Notes under the pieces: generated by a model | Told to the model about the DNA's origin: nothing | The model's database searches: none | Seen by the model: the letters and a program-made list of their open reading frames with translations, nothing else | Shown here: positions 7,418-13,544 of the stretch, piece after piece | Layout of the letters: each line of letters begins with the position of its first letter | Position numbering within the stretch: position 1 is the stretch's first letter | Position numbers and translations under genes: made by a program | Source of the DNA: Methylotenera sp. | GTDB lineage: Bacteria; Pseudomonadota; Gammaproteobacteria; Burkholderiales; Methylophilaceae | DNA length: 15,770 nucleotides | Direction: 5' to 3' | Assembly (NCBI GenBank): GCA_027487055.1 | Contig: JAIYEJ010000345.1 | Coordinates: 1-15,770 of the forward strand

Positions 7418-8362
7418 ATGCGCATCCAATTACAAGAAGCAATCAACAAACTTAAAGACGGTGAAGTCGTCGCGATTCCGACCGAAACTGTGTATGGCTT
7501 GGCCGCAGATGCGAGTAACGAAGACGCATTAAGGCAAATTTATGCAATTAAAGCGCGCCCGAGTGATAATCCGCTGATTGTGCATATCGCAGAGATGAAT
7601 CAAGTAGAACAATTTGCATCAGGATTTTCACCTTTAGCTAAAAAGCTTGCGCAAACATTTTGGCCAGGGCCGTTTACTTTAGTGTTGCCCGCAAAAAATA
7701 CGGTATCGAACATTGTGCGGGGCAATCAACCCACTGTTGCGTTGCGCATACCCAATCATCCGCTTACTTTGCAGCTGCTTAAAGAAAGCGGTTTAGCCTT
7801 GGCGGCACCATCTGCAAACAAATATACACAACTCAGCCCGACAAGCGCAGATCACGTGTTGACAGGCTTGGGTGACGCGTTGCCAGTTCTTGATGGCGGC
7901 GCATGCGAGGTGGGTATTGAGTCAACAATAGTCGCTGTACAAGGTGAAAATTGGCAATTACTGCGTTTAGGCATGGTGACAGAGGCCAGCATTGAGGCGG
8001 TTGCTGGTTCAGCAGCAAAAAAATTGAGTCAACCAATTAAAGCGCCTGGACAACATGTGCTGCATTATTCACCACGTACACCAATGCGTTTATTTACGTC
8101 AAGAGAGGCATTAATTGCTTGCGCAAATGCACATATCAAATCGAATGCTCCAGCAGCCGCTCTGGTATTGGGTTCTGGGGCAGTACCAAACTGCTCGTAT
8201 TTTGAGCTTAACAAAAATGTGGCCGATGTAGCGCAGCAATTGTATGACACCTTACATAAAATGGATTCACTTGGAGCAAAAGAGTTGCTGATTGAAGCGC
8301 CGCCAAACGAATCAGAATGGTTGGCGATTTTAGACCGCCTAACTCGCGCTGCGCATGGTTGA
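7418..8362 (+). CDS. L-threonylcarbamoyladenylate synthase, Sua5 long form
   Basis: This enzyme makes threonylcarbamoyl-AMP from threonine, bicarbonate and ATP, the first step of the universal t6A37 modification of tRNAs that read ANN codons. At 314 residues it is the two-domain Sua5 form (TsaC2) rather than the short TsaC of about 190. The YrdC domain covers roughly residues 1-200, with IPTETVYGLAADA and KARPSDNPLIVHI near the N-terminus, TFWPGPFTLVL, VALRIPNHP, and APSANKYTQLSPTSADHV. A linker with PGQHVLHYSPRTPMRLF introduces the C-terminal Sua5 domain (about 210-314). TATAAT at 7385-7390 may be its -10 box, though no matching -35 is clear. There is little ribosome-site signal before the ATG. 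Confidence 0.94.
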   Translation: MRIQLQEAINKLKDGEVVAIPTETVYGLAADASNEDALRQIYAIKARPSDNPLIVHIAEMNQVEQFASGFSPLAKKLAQTFWPGPFTLVLPAKNTVSNIVRGNQPTVALRIPNHPLTLQLLKESGLALAAPSANKYTQLSPTSADHVLTGLGDALPVLDGGACEVGIESTIVAVQGENWQLLRLGMVTEASIEAVAGSAAKKLSQPIKAPGQHVLHYSPRTPMRLFTSREALIACANAHIKSNAPAAALVLGSGAVPNCSYFELNKNVADVAQQLYDTLHKMDSLGAKELLIEAPPNESEWLAILDRLTRAAHG

Positions 8363-8404
8363 TTCTAGCGTTTTTTTATAGATAGATAAAAAATAAAAAA
8401 ACAG

Positions 8405-8448
8405 CTTGAGCGAAACCTAAAAAGCGAGTAAATTTTAAGCTCAAGTTT
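8405..8448 (+). terminator. Possible hairpin after tsaC, overlapping the next promoter
   Basis: CTTGAGC (8405-8411) pairs with GCTCAAG (8439-8445), and TTTT follows. The 27-base loop is long for an intrinsic terminator, so this is weak. The same DNA carries TTGAGC (8406-8411) and TAAATT (8429-8434) at 17-base spacing, a usable sigma70 promoter for the next gene. Confidence 0.3.
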
Positions 8449-8467
8449 TGCAAATTAGGAGCTTAAT

Positions 8468-8689
8468 ATGCCAGACAATAAATATGGGTTAGGCAGTAGT
8501 AAAGTCGCTAAAGAGCACCATGATGCCCATCATAAAACAGTTTCAAGCTTACCTACCCAATGCAAGTTTTGTGGGAGTGCAAATTTGACATTAAGCCCCA
8601 CCATGCATGACCATCGCTGTAATGATTGCGGCGAATGGCAAAACGACATTCCACAAGGTTACTCAACAGGCAGAAGTAGCCACTACTAA
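8468..8689 (+). CDS. Small zinc-ribbon-like protein of unknown function
   Basis: This is a 73-residue protein with a good ribosome site (TTAGGAG, six bases before the ATG). A CxxC pair at C32/C35 (CKFCG) and a second at C51/C54 (CNDCG), 15 residues apart, form a typical zinc ribbon, and H47, H49 and several N-terminal histidines add further metal-binding possibilities. The N-terminal 30 residues are His- and Lys-rich and probably flexible. The C-terminal tail ends GYSTGRSSHY. I do not recognise a named family. Its 3' end overlaps the 3' end of the convergent protease gene by 27 bases. A candidate promoter at 8406-8434 suggests it is transcribed by itself. Confidence 0.8.
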   Translation: MPDNKYGLGSSKVAKEHHDAHHKTVSSLPTQCKFCGSANLTLSPTMHDHRCNDCGEWQNDIPQGYSTGRSSHY

Positions 8690-9712
8690 TTCGCAGCCAG
8701 ATTTACTTAGTTTTAGCGCTTCAGTAAATTCTTCGCTTAAATCAGGATCAATCGCCTGTAACGCCACCCGCGTTTTTTCAACTTCTTCAGTTTTACCATT
8801 TTTGTTTGCCAATAAACCAAGCTCGATTAAAGTCGCGCTGTGCTGAGGGTCTAACGCTAAAACGCGTGCAAAGTATTGATTTGCTTGCTTTAAATCGCCT
8901 AAGTTCTCTAAAGCCACACCAGCATAGAATAAAGCTTCTGCGCTCAAAGGTTCATGTTTCACCCATTGGTCGGCAACTAATTTAAGGTCATCCCAGCGTT
9001 TGTTTTGATAAGGTAAAACGACGCGCATAAAATATGGACGTTTTTCTTCTGGTAAATCCCAAAATGGCGTAATGTCAGATTTAAGCGATGTGGTCTCTGG
9101 CGCATCAATCAATGCTTTTACCCATTTAACAGGCATGTTGTAAAAATATGCGCCATGACCCGGGCTTTTAAATGTACTGATTGCAATGAGTTTTCCATTT
9201 TCATCAAACATAGGGCTACCGCTTGCACCCATCACAAATGACGCATCAGTGCGAACAACTAGGCTGTCATCCATTGCATATAAAGCTTTTATTTTTCCCT
9301 GTGTGGATTGCGGTTTGGGCGGCCCGCCAGGAAAGCCAATTGAAAAGATCGCTTGCTGATTTTTTAAGTTTTCAGAATCCCCTAAAGTTACTGGTGTTAA
9401 TTCTAAATATTGAAAACGCAAAAGACATAAATCATGCTCCCAATCTGCTTTAATCGCTTCTGGCGAAAAGCTATCACCAAATTTTGTGATTTTAATCCCG
9501 ACAGAATTTGCAATCACATGGCAATTGGTTGCAACTAAGTCTTTAGCAACAACCACGCCTGTACCCACACCGTGACCACCCGTTTTGGTTGCGGTATGCA
9601 CTTTGACTACGGATGCTTTTAAGCGATAACTGAGCTCAGCAATACTTTCTGCGGCAACGCTTTGCGCAATAGTTGAACATAGAAAAGCAATGGTTATAAT
9701 ATTAAAGCGCAT
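8663..9712 (-). CDS. Exported trypsin-like serine protease with C-terminal TPR region
   Basis: With the ATG at 9712 the protein has 349 residues, starting with a signal peptide (about 1-20, ending SVAAE), so it is periplasmic or secreted. The protease domain (about 25-205) has a full triad: H65 in ATNCHVI, D94 in EHDLCLLR, and S164 in GASGSP. The spacing fits the S1 family, close to DegP-type proteases, but without a PDZ domain. Instead, residues about 220-325 contain tetratricopeptide-like helices, clearest at AEALFYAGVALENLGDLKQANQYFARVLALDPQ (258-290). The target is unknown; TPRs suggest protein binding. A TTG at 9778 would add 22 residues but lies in the probable -35 box, so I reject it. 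The C-terminus has two cysteines (C340, C349). Confidence 0.88.
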   Translation of the reverse strand: MRFNIITIAFLCSTIAQSVAAESIAELSYRLKASVVKVHTATKTGGHGVGTGVVVAKDLVATNCHVIANSVGIKITKFGDSFSPEAIKADWEHDLCLLRFQYLELTPVTLGDSENLKNQQAIFSIGFPGGPPKPQSTQGKIKALYAMDDSLVVRTDASFVMGASGSPMFDENGKLIAISTFKSPGHGAYFYNMPVKWVKALIDAPETTSLKSDITPFWDLPEEKRPYFMRVVLPYQNKRWDDLKLVADQWVKHEPLSAEALFYAGVALENLGDLKQANQYFARVLALDPQHSATLIELGLLANKNGKTEEVEKTRVALQAIDPDLSEEFTEALKLSKSGCELVVATSAC

Positions 9713-9723
9713 AAGTTCACTTT

Positions 9724-9751
9724 CAAAAATTGAATTGCAAAAATTGAATTG
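9724..9751. repeat. Perfect 14-base tandem duplication upstream of the protease gene
   Basis: CAAAAATTGAATTG occurs twice back to back, at 9724-9737 and 9738-9751, without a mismatch. The unit is not a multiple of three, and it lies in the untranslated leader of the minus-strand protease gene if the promoter at 9750-9778 is right. It could be a replication-slippage duplication or a paired regulator site. Confidence 0.9.
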
Positions 9752-9778
9752 TTTAAAGTAGCAATATGTAAATGACAA
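9750..9778 (-). promoter_or_regulatory. Candidate sigma70 promoter for the protease gene
   Basis: On the minus strand TTGTCA (9778-9773) is followed after exactly 17 bases by TAAACA (9755-9750). The -35 box matches consensus at five of six positions and the -10 at three. Transcription would start about 30 bases before the ATG at 9712. Confidence 0.4.
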
Positions 9779-9837
9779 GTAATGACTGCAATGATTCTAA
9801 ATTTTTACCAGATATTAACGAAATAAAATAAAATAGT

Positions 9838-9868
9838 TTGTGATATCACGCACAAAGCGCTGTAAAAT
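9838..9868 (+). promoter_or_regulatory. Candidate promoter with palindrome before the hydrolase gene
   Basis: The perfect ten-base palindrome GTGATATCAC occupies 9840-9849 and overlaps a possible -35 box TTGTGA (9838-9843). TAAAAT at 9863-9868 could be the -10 box, though the 19-base spacer is long. A long spacer with a palindrome would suit an activator- or repressor-controlled promoter. Confidence 0.3.
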
Positions 9869-9898
9869 ACTGCTTTTGAAAATATATAATGTATATTC

Positions 9899-10633
9899 AT
9901 GCTGACACAATCTCATATTGTTGATTTAGTAACAAACACAGGTACCATGCGCACTTATGTGCATCGACCACTAGGCGATAAGCCTGTCCCAGCAGTTTTA
10001 TTTTACTCCGAAATTTTTCAGCAAACAGGTCCAATTGAGCGTGCAGCTAGGTTTATGGCGGGTCAAGGCTATGCGATATTGGTGCCAGAAGTGTTTCATG
10101 AGCTTAATCCAATTGGTACAGTCCTTGGCTATGATGATGCCGGTCGTGAAAAAGGCAATGCTGATAAAGCAGCAAAAGACGTACAAGGCTACGATACAGA
10201 TAACCGTGCAGCAATCGCGTATTTACAAACCCAACCTTGGTATAACGGTAACCTAGGCGCGATGGGTTTTTGCATCGGCGGGCACTTGGCTTTTCGTGCG
10301 GCCCTGCAAGCAGAAGTAAAAGCGACAGCTTGCTTTTACGCAACCGATTTACACACCAATGTTATCCCAAATAAGCCAGGCCAGCACAGCATGGAAAAGT
10401 TAGCCGATATTAAAGGCGAACTCATGATGATATGGGGCAAGCAAGATAACCATATTCCAACCGCTGGACGTTTACTGGTATATCAAAAACTGTTGGATGC
10501 AAATTTGAACTTTACTTGGCATGAGTTTAACGGTCAACATGCGTTTATGCGTGACGAAGGCGAGCGCTATGATGCGCAATTGGAACAAATTGGTTATCAA
10601 TTGGTATTACAAATGTTTGGTAGAGTTTTATAA
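9899..10633 (+). CDS. Dienelactone hydrolase family protein
   Basis: This is a 244-residue cytoplasmic alpha/beta hydrolase, near the 236 residues of classical dienelactone hydrolase. The catalytic triad is visible as C125 in GFCIGGH (the cysteine nucleophile elbow of this family), D183 in WGKQDNHIP, and H214 in GQHAFMRDEGERYD. E38 in YSEIF matches the glutamate that interacts with the nucleophile. No chlorocatechol-pathway genes are nearby, so the substrate is probably not a dienelactone; many betaproteobacteria carry such a gene as a general carboxylic-ester or lactone hydrolase. There is no obvious ribosome site. A GACAAAA/TTTTGTC inverted repeat (10634-10640 and 10657-10663) starts right after the stop codon but lacks a following T-run. 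Confidence 0.92.
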   Translation: MLTQSHIVDLVTNTGTMRTYVHRPLGDKPVPAVLFYSEIFQQTGPIERAARFMAGQGYAILVPEVFHELNPIGTVLGYDDAGREKGNADKAAKDVQGYDTDNRAAIAYLQTQPWYNGNLGAMGFCIGGHLAFRAALQAEVKATACFYATDLHTNVIPNKPGQHSMEKLADIKGELMMIWGKQDNHIPTAGRLLVYQKLLDANLNFTWHEFNGQHAFMRDEGERYDAQLEQIGYQLVLQMFGRVL

Positions 10634-10771
10634 GACAAAAGTTACAAATTTAGTAGTTTTGTCATAATTGTAGTTGTAGTAAAGTAGTAAGCTGAAACAA
10701 AAGCCATAAGCTTGCGTTTTGATTTTTAATTTAAATTACCCATTTAAGTAAACTTAAAGAAAGAAGATTGC

Positions 10772-12289
10772 ATGTCCACTAAAAATGCTGATATTGGCCT
10801 AGTAGGCTTGGCCGTAATGGGCCAAAACTTAGCCCTAAATATTGCCGACCATGGCTACACCATTGCGGTGTATAACCGTGATCCTAAAAAAATGCAGAAC
10901 TTTATTAAAGACTGCAAAGCGAACGAGCCATCGCATGCCAACGTGGTTGGCCACGCGGATTTAGCCTCATTTGTGCTTAGTATCAAACGTCCTCGTAAGA
11001 TTGTGTTGCTGGTTAAAGCTGGCAGTGCAACCGATGTGACAATTAATGCACTCTTGCCATTCTTAGAGCAAGGCGACATTATTATTGATGGTGGTAATTC
11101 ATTGTGGACGGACACTATCCGTCGCGAAAAAGAACTTGCTGTAAAAGGCATCGATTTTATTGGTTCAGGAGTTTCTGGTGGCGAAACTGGTGCGCGTTTT
11201 GGCCCAAGCTTAATGCCTTCTGGCACACGTAAAGCATGGGCAAGTTTAGAGCCAATTTGGCGCGATATCGCAGCTAAAGTAAACAACGAAACAGGTGAAC
11301 CAATGGAAGGCGGTAAACCTGGTAAACCAGTTGTAGGAGGCTTCTCATGTGCCGAATACATTGGCCCAGATGGTTCTGGCCATTATGTGAAAATGGTGCA
11401 TAACGGTATTGAATATATCGACATGCAACTAATTTGCGAAGCCTATTGGCTCATGAAAAACTTGTTGGATATGCAAGCAGACGAAATCGGTAAAGTATTT
11501 GCTGAGTGGAATAAGGGTGAGTTATCCAGCTTCTTAATTGAGATTACCGCTGATATTCTGCAACAAAAAGACCCAATGGGTAAAGGTTTCTTGGTTGACC
11601 AAATTTTAGATACCGCAGGCCAAAAAGGCACAGGACAATGGACTGCAGCGAATGCACTAGAGCTCGGCTCACCAGCTAACGCAATTGCCGCAGCAGTGTA
11701 TGCGCGTGCACTTTCTAGCTTAAAAGAAGAGCGTGTTGAAGCAAGTAAAATCTTAAAAGGCCCAGCAGCTAAAAAAGTGCAAGGTGATAAAAAAGAAATT
11801 ATCGAAGCAATTAAAAATGCGCTTTACTGCTCAAAAATTTGTGCTTATGCACAAGGCTTCCAATTAATCGATAAAGCACAAGTCGCCTACAACTGGAAAC
11901 TTAACTTTGGTGAAATCGCGCAAATTTGGCGTGGCGGTTGTATTATTCGTGCACGTTTCTTGCAAAAAATTACCAATGCTTACGCACTTAACTCACGTTT
12001 AAAAAACTTGATGTTAGACCCATATTTCACCAATGCGATGAACGATGGTCAAGAAGGTTGGCGTAAAGTGATTGCCTTAGCAGTTACCAACGGTATTCCA
12101 GCGCAAGGTTTTAGTGCAGCTTTAGCTTATTATGATGGCTACCGAAGTGCAGACTTACCTGCAAACTTATTGCAAGGCCAACGTGATTACTTTGGTGCGC
12201 ATACTTATGAGCGTAAAGATCAGCCGCGTGGTCAGTTCTTCCATTTAGATTGGCCAGAAGTAAATCGACCACAGTTGACAATTGAGTAA
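10772..12289 (+). CDS. gnd: 6-phosphogluconate dehydrogenase, decarboxylating
   Basis: The enzyme oxidises and decarboxylates 6-phosphogluconate to ribulose 5-phosphate, giving NAD(P)H. In ribulose-monophosphate methylotrophs it also serves the cyclic oxidation of formaldehyde. The 505 residues exceed the 468 of E. coli Gnd. The Rossmann motif GLAVMG (12-17) is followed by VYNRDPKK (33-40), where N35-R36 is the pattern expected for NADP+ preference. IIDGGNSLW, SGVSGGETGARFGPSLMPSG and KMVHNGIEY (catalytic lysine region) are all present. Extra length comes partly from a Gly/Lys-rich insert (about 171-190) before the FSCAEYIGPDGSGHYVKM block. It is probably a single-gene transcript: 138 bases separate it from the upstream gene and two terminators follow. 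Confidence 0.97.
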   Translation: MSTKNADIGLVGLAVMGQNLALNIADHGYTIAVYNRDPKKMQNFIKDCKANEPSHANVVGHADLASFVLSIKRPRKIVLLVKAGSATDVTINALLPFLEQGDIIIDGGNSLWTDTIRREKELAVKGIDFIGSGVSGGETGARFGPSLMPSGTRKAWASLEPIWRDIAAKVNNETGEPMEGGKPGKPVVGGFSCAEYIGPDGSGHYVKMVHNGIEYIDMQLICEAYWLMKNLLDMQADEIGKVFAEWNKGELSSFLIEITADILQQKDPMGKGFLVDQILDTAGQKGTGQWTAANALELGSPANAIAAAVYARALSSLKEERVEASKILKGPAAKKVQGDKKEIIEAIKNALYCSKICAYAQGFQLIDKAQVAYNWKLNFGEIAQIWRGGCIIRARFLQKITNAYALNSRLKNLMLDPYFTNAMNDGQEGWRKVIALAVTNGIPAQGFSAALAYYDGYRSADLPANLLQGQRDYFGAHTYERKDQPRGQFFHLDWPEVNRPQLTIE

Positions 12290-12295
12290 AAAAAT

Positions 12296-12325
12296 AAAAA
12301 CTTAGCATTTAGTTGCTAAGTTTTT
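12296..12325 (+). terminator. Rho-independent terminator 1 of gnd
   Basis: A perfect 12-base stem, AAAAACTTAGCA with TGCTAAGTTTTT, encloses a six-base loop and ends in a T-run, starting seven bases after the gnd stop. The A-rich left arm makes it potentially bidirectional. Confidence 0.85.
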
Positions 12326-12334
12326 AAGATAATG

Positions 12335-12370
12335 AAGTGGGTTGGCATAATCGCCGCCCACTTTATTTTT
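12335..12370 (+). terminator. Rho-independent terminator 2 of gnd
   Basis: AAGTGGG (12335-12341) pairs with CCCACTT (12357-12363), with an inner GGC/GCC pair (12344-12346 and 12353-12355) around ATAATC, and TATTTTT follows. It stands ten bases after the first terminator, giving a tandem stop for gnd transcription. Confidence 0.7.
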
Positions 12371-12398
12371 TACTAGTGTGAAATTTAGTTTAAATTAA

Positions 12399-12575
12399 CT
12401 ATACACAATCGCCGTAAGCTTCTAAAAAGCGATTAAAACTTTGCTTTTTTTTCAAATCAGCTGCACTTTGTTGTTTAATTTCTTCTTCTTTACTGCTATC
12501 AACTGAACTTAAAACTGAATTAATTAGTTCAGGTTTTACTACTTGTTCTACATTTATAACTTTTAAAGCTTGCAT
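12399..12575 (-). CDS. Unrecognised 58-residue protein
   Basis: The ATG at 12575 is preceded by a good ribosome site (AAAGGAAA, about six bases upstream). The product has 58 residues, with no signal peptide or membrane segment. Residues 1-25 are mixed, 26-47 are highly charged (SSKEEEIKQQSAADLKKK) and probably helical, and the end is FNRFLEAYGDCV, with the only cysteine one residue from the C-terminus. I do not recognise a family. An ATG at 12638 in the same frame would give 79 residues but has no ribosome site and would read through a terminator-like hairpin. The gene is alone between gnd and apaG. A peptide precursor or small regulatory protein are possibilities without evidence. Confidence 0.6.
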   Translation of the reverse strand: MQALKVINVEQVVKPELINSVLSSVDSSKEEEIKQQSAADLKKKQSFNRFLEAYGDCV

Positions 12576-12596
12576 CGTATTTTCCTTTTGGGAGTT

Positions 12597-12624
12597 AAAA
12601 ACTACAGGAATTGTGTTCCCGTAG
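12597..12624 (-). terminator. Terminator-like hairpin in the leader of the 58-residue protein gene
   Basis: On the minus strand CTACGGGAA (12624-12616), loop CACAA and TTCCTGTAG (12610-12602) form a nine-base stem with a single G-U pair, followed by TTTTT (12601-12597). This has the form of an intrinsic terminator or attenuator, ending 22 bases before the ATG at 12575. No minus-strand gene lies between it and pqqA 2.3 kb upstream, so it is more likely a leader attenuator than the end of another gene. Confidence 0.55.
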
Positions 12625-12809
12625 CATGTGAGCGTCATTTATCAAAAAAATTCAATTAATATTACCTTCAGTCCTTAATTCATTACACTTAATGTATATG
12701 AGACATTTACTTTAACGCATGAGTATTGTTACAGCATACACAAAAATAATATCTTTCATCATAACCTCACTTAAGCAAGCGCTATACCAAAATATGAAGG
12801 CAATAAAAG

Positions 12810-13112
12810 TTGAGTTTTAAAATTCTAAAAATAATAGAGATTTGCTTAAAATCGCCCTTAATTGCTTGGTTTCCAGTAAAATTAGTCGATACTATGATTT
12901 TGATTAACGGCAATTTAAAAGAATCAGATGACGACGATGTGACAATTTTTGCTTAAAGTGTGACATTTAATTTAACTAATAAGCGCATGGCGATTGAAAA
13001 AATGAAAGAACAATTGATATTAGCAGGTCGGGAATCTTATATTGCAGGGCATATGCCTAAAAAGCCATGTTTAGCTAGCCCAAGCTCCTCAACAACTGAG
13101 CATATTTTTTAA
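12810..13112 (+). pseudogene. Possible decayed gene upstream of apaG (open frame broken by one stop)
   Basis: The stretch 12639-13122 has no intact gene. One plus-strand frame runs from a TTG at 12810 (GAAGG ten bases upstream) to a TAA at 13110-13112, 101 codons, interrupted only by a TAA at 12954-12956. In DNA this rich in A and T several stops would be expected by chance. The first part contains SPLIAWFPVKLVDTMILING and an acidic ESDDDD, with an internal ATG at 12894; the second begins at an ATG at 12987 and reads MAIEKMKEQLILAGRESYIAG. I recognise no family. Alternatives are two short peptides (20 and 41 residues) or chance. TGTGACA is repeated at 12938-12944 and 12959-12965. Confidence 0.3.
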
Positions 13113-13122
13113 AGTATCTATT

Positions 13123-13506
13123 ATGCAAGATAAGCCAAAGTATGCATTTTCTGTGAGTGTAAAAACAGCTTATTTACAAAATCAATCTAGCCCAGAAGAA
13201 AATCAATATGCTTTTTCATATACGGTGACGATTTCCAATATTGGAGGTATGGCGGGGCAACTCATCAGTCGCCATTGGATTATTACCGATGCCAATAATC
13301 ATGTCGAAGAAGTAAAAGGGCTGGGTGTTGTTGGTGCGCAGCCTTTATTGTTTCCAGAGCAGCAATATGAATACACCAGCGGAACATTGTTGGAAACGCC
13401 AATTGGCTCGATGCGCGGCACTTACAAAATAGTGGCGGAAGATGGAACTTTGTTTGATGCAGTAATTGAGTCATTTACTTTGGCAGTACCAAAGCTGTTA
13501 AATTAG
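13123..13506 (+). CDS. apaG: ApaG protein
   Basis: ApaG is a small beta-sandwich protein (fibronectin type III-like fold) of about 125 residues, widely conserved in proteobacteria but without a settled biochemical role; it has been linked to Co2+ resistance and to Ap4A metabolism. This one has 127 residues and shows the family signature: YTVTISNIGGMAGQLISRHWIITDANNHVEEVKGLGVVGAQPLLFPEQQYEYTSGTLLETPIGSMRGTY, split here only by the usual variable loops. The ATG at 13123 lacks a clear ribosome site. It precedes mltA by 38 bases, an arrangement common in betaproteobacteria, and the two may be co-transcribed. The usual rpe or ksgA neighbours are absent. Confidence 0.95.
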   Translation: MQDKPKYAFSVSVKTAYLQNQSSPEENQYAFSYTVTISNIGGMAGQLISRHWIITDANNHVEEVKGLGVVGAQPLLFPEQQYEYTSGTLLETPIGSMRGTYKIVAEDGTLFDAVIESFTLAVPKLLN

Positions 13507-13544
13507 TAAAGAGACATCAATCATGCATACTTTGAAAGCTAAAA

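Noticed and set aside
9713..9778. TTG start at 9778 adding 22 residues to the protease
   Set aside because: It has no ribosome site, coincides with the probable -35 box, and would place an odd Cys/Phe-rich stretch before a good signal peptide.
10634..10663. GACAAAA/TTTTGTC inverted repeat as terminator of the hydrolase gene
   Set aside because: The stem is A/T-rich, the loop is 16 bases and no T-run follows, so it was not listed as a terminator.
10855..11361. 168-codon minus-strand open frame inside gnd
   Set aside because: It is an antisense shadow of the conserved gnd coding frame, with no ribosome site or recognisable protein motif.
12576..12638. ATG at 12638 as start of the small protein
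   Set aside because: No ribosome site precedes it, and the region contains a hairpin with T-run; the ATG at 12575 has a good ribosome site.
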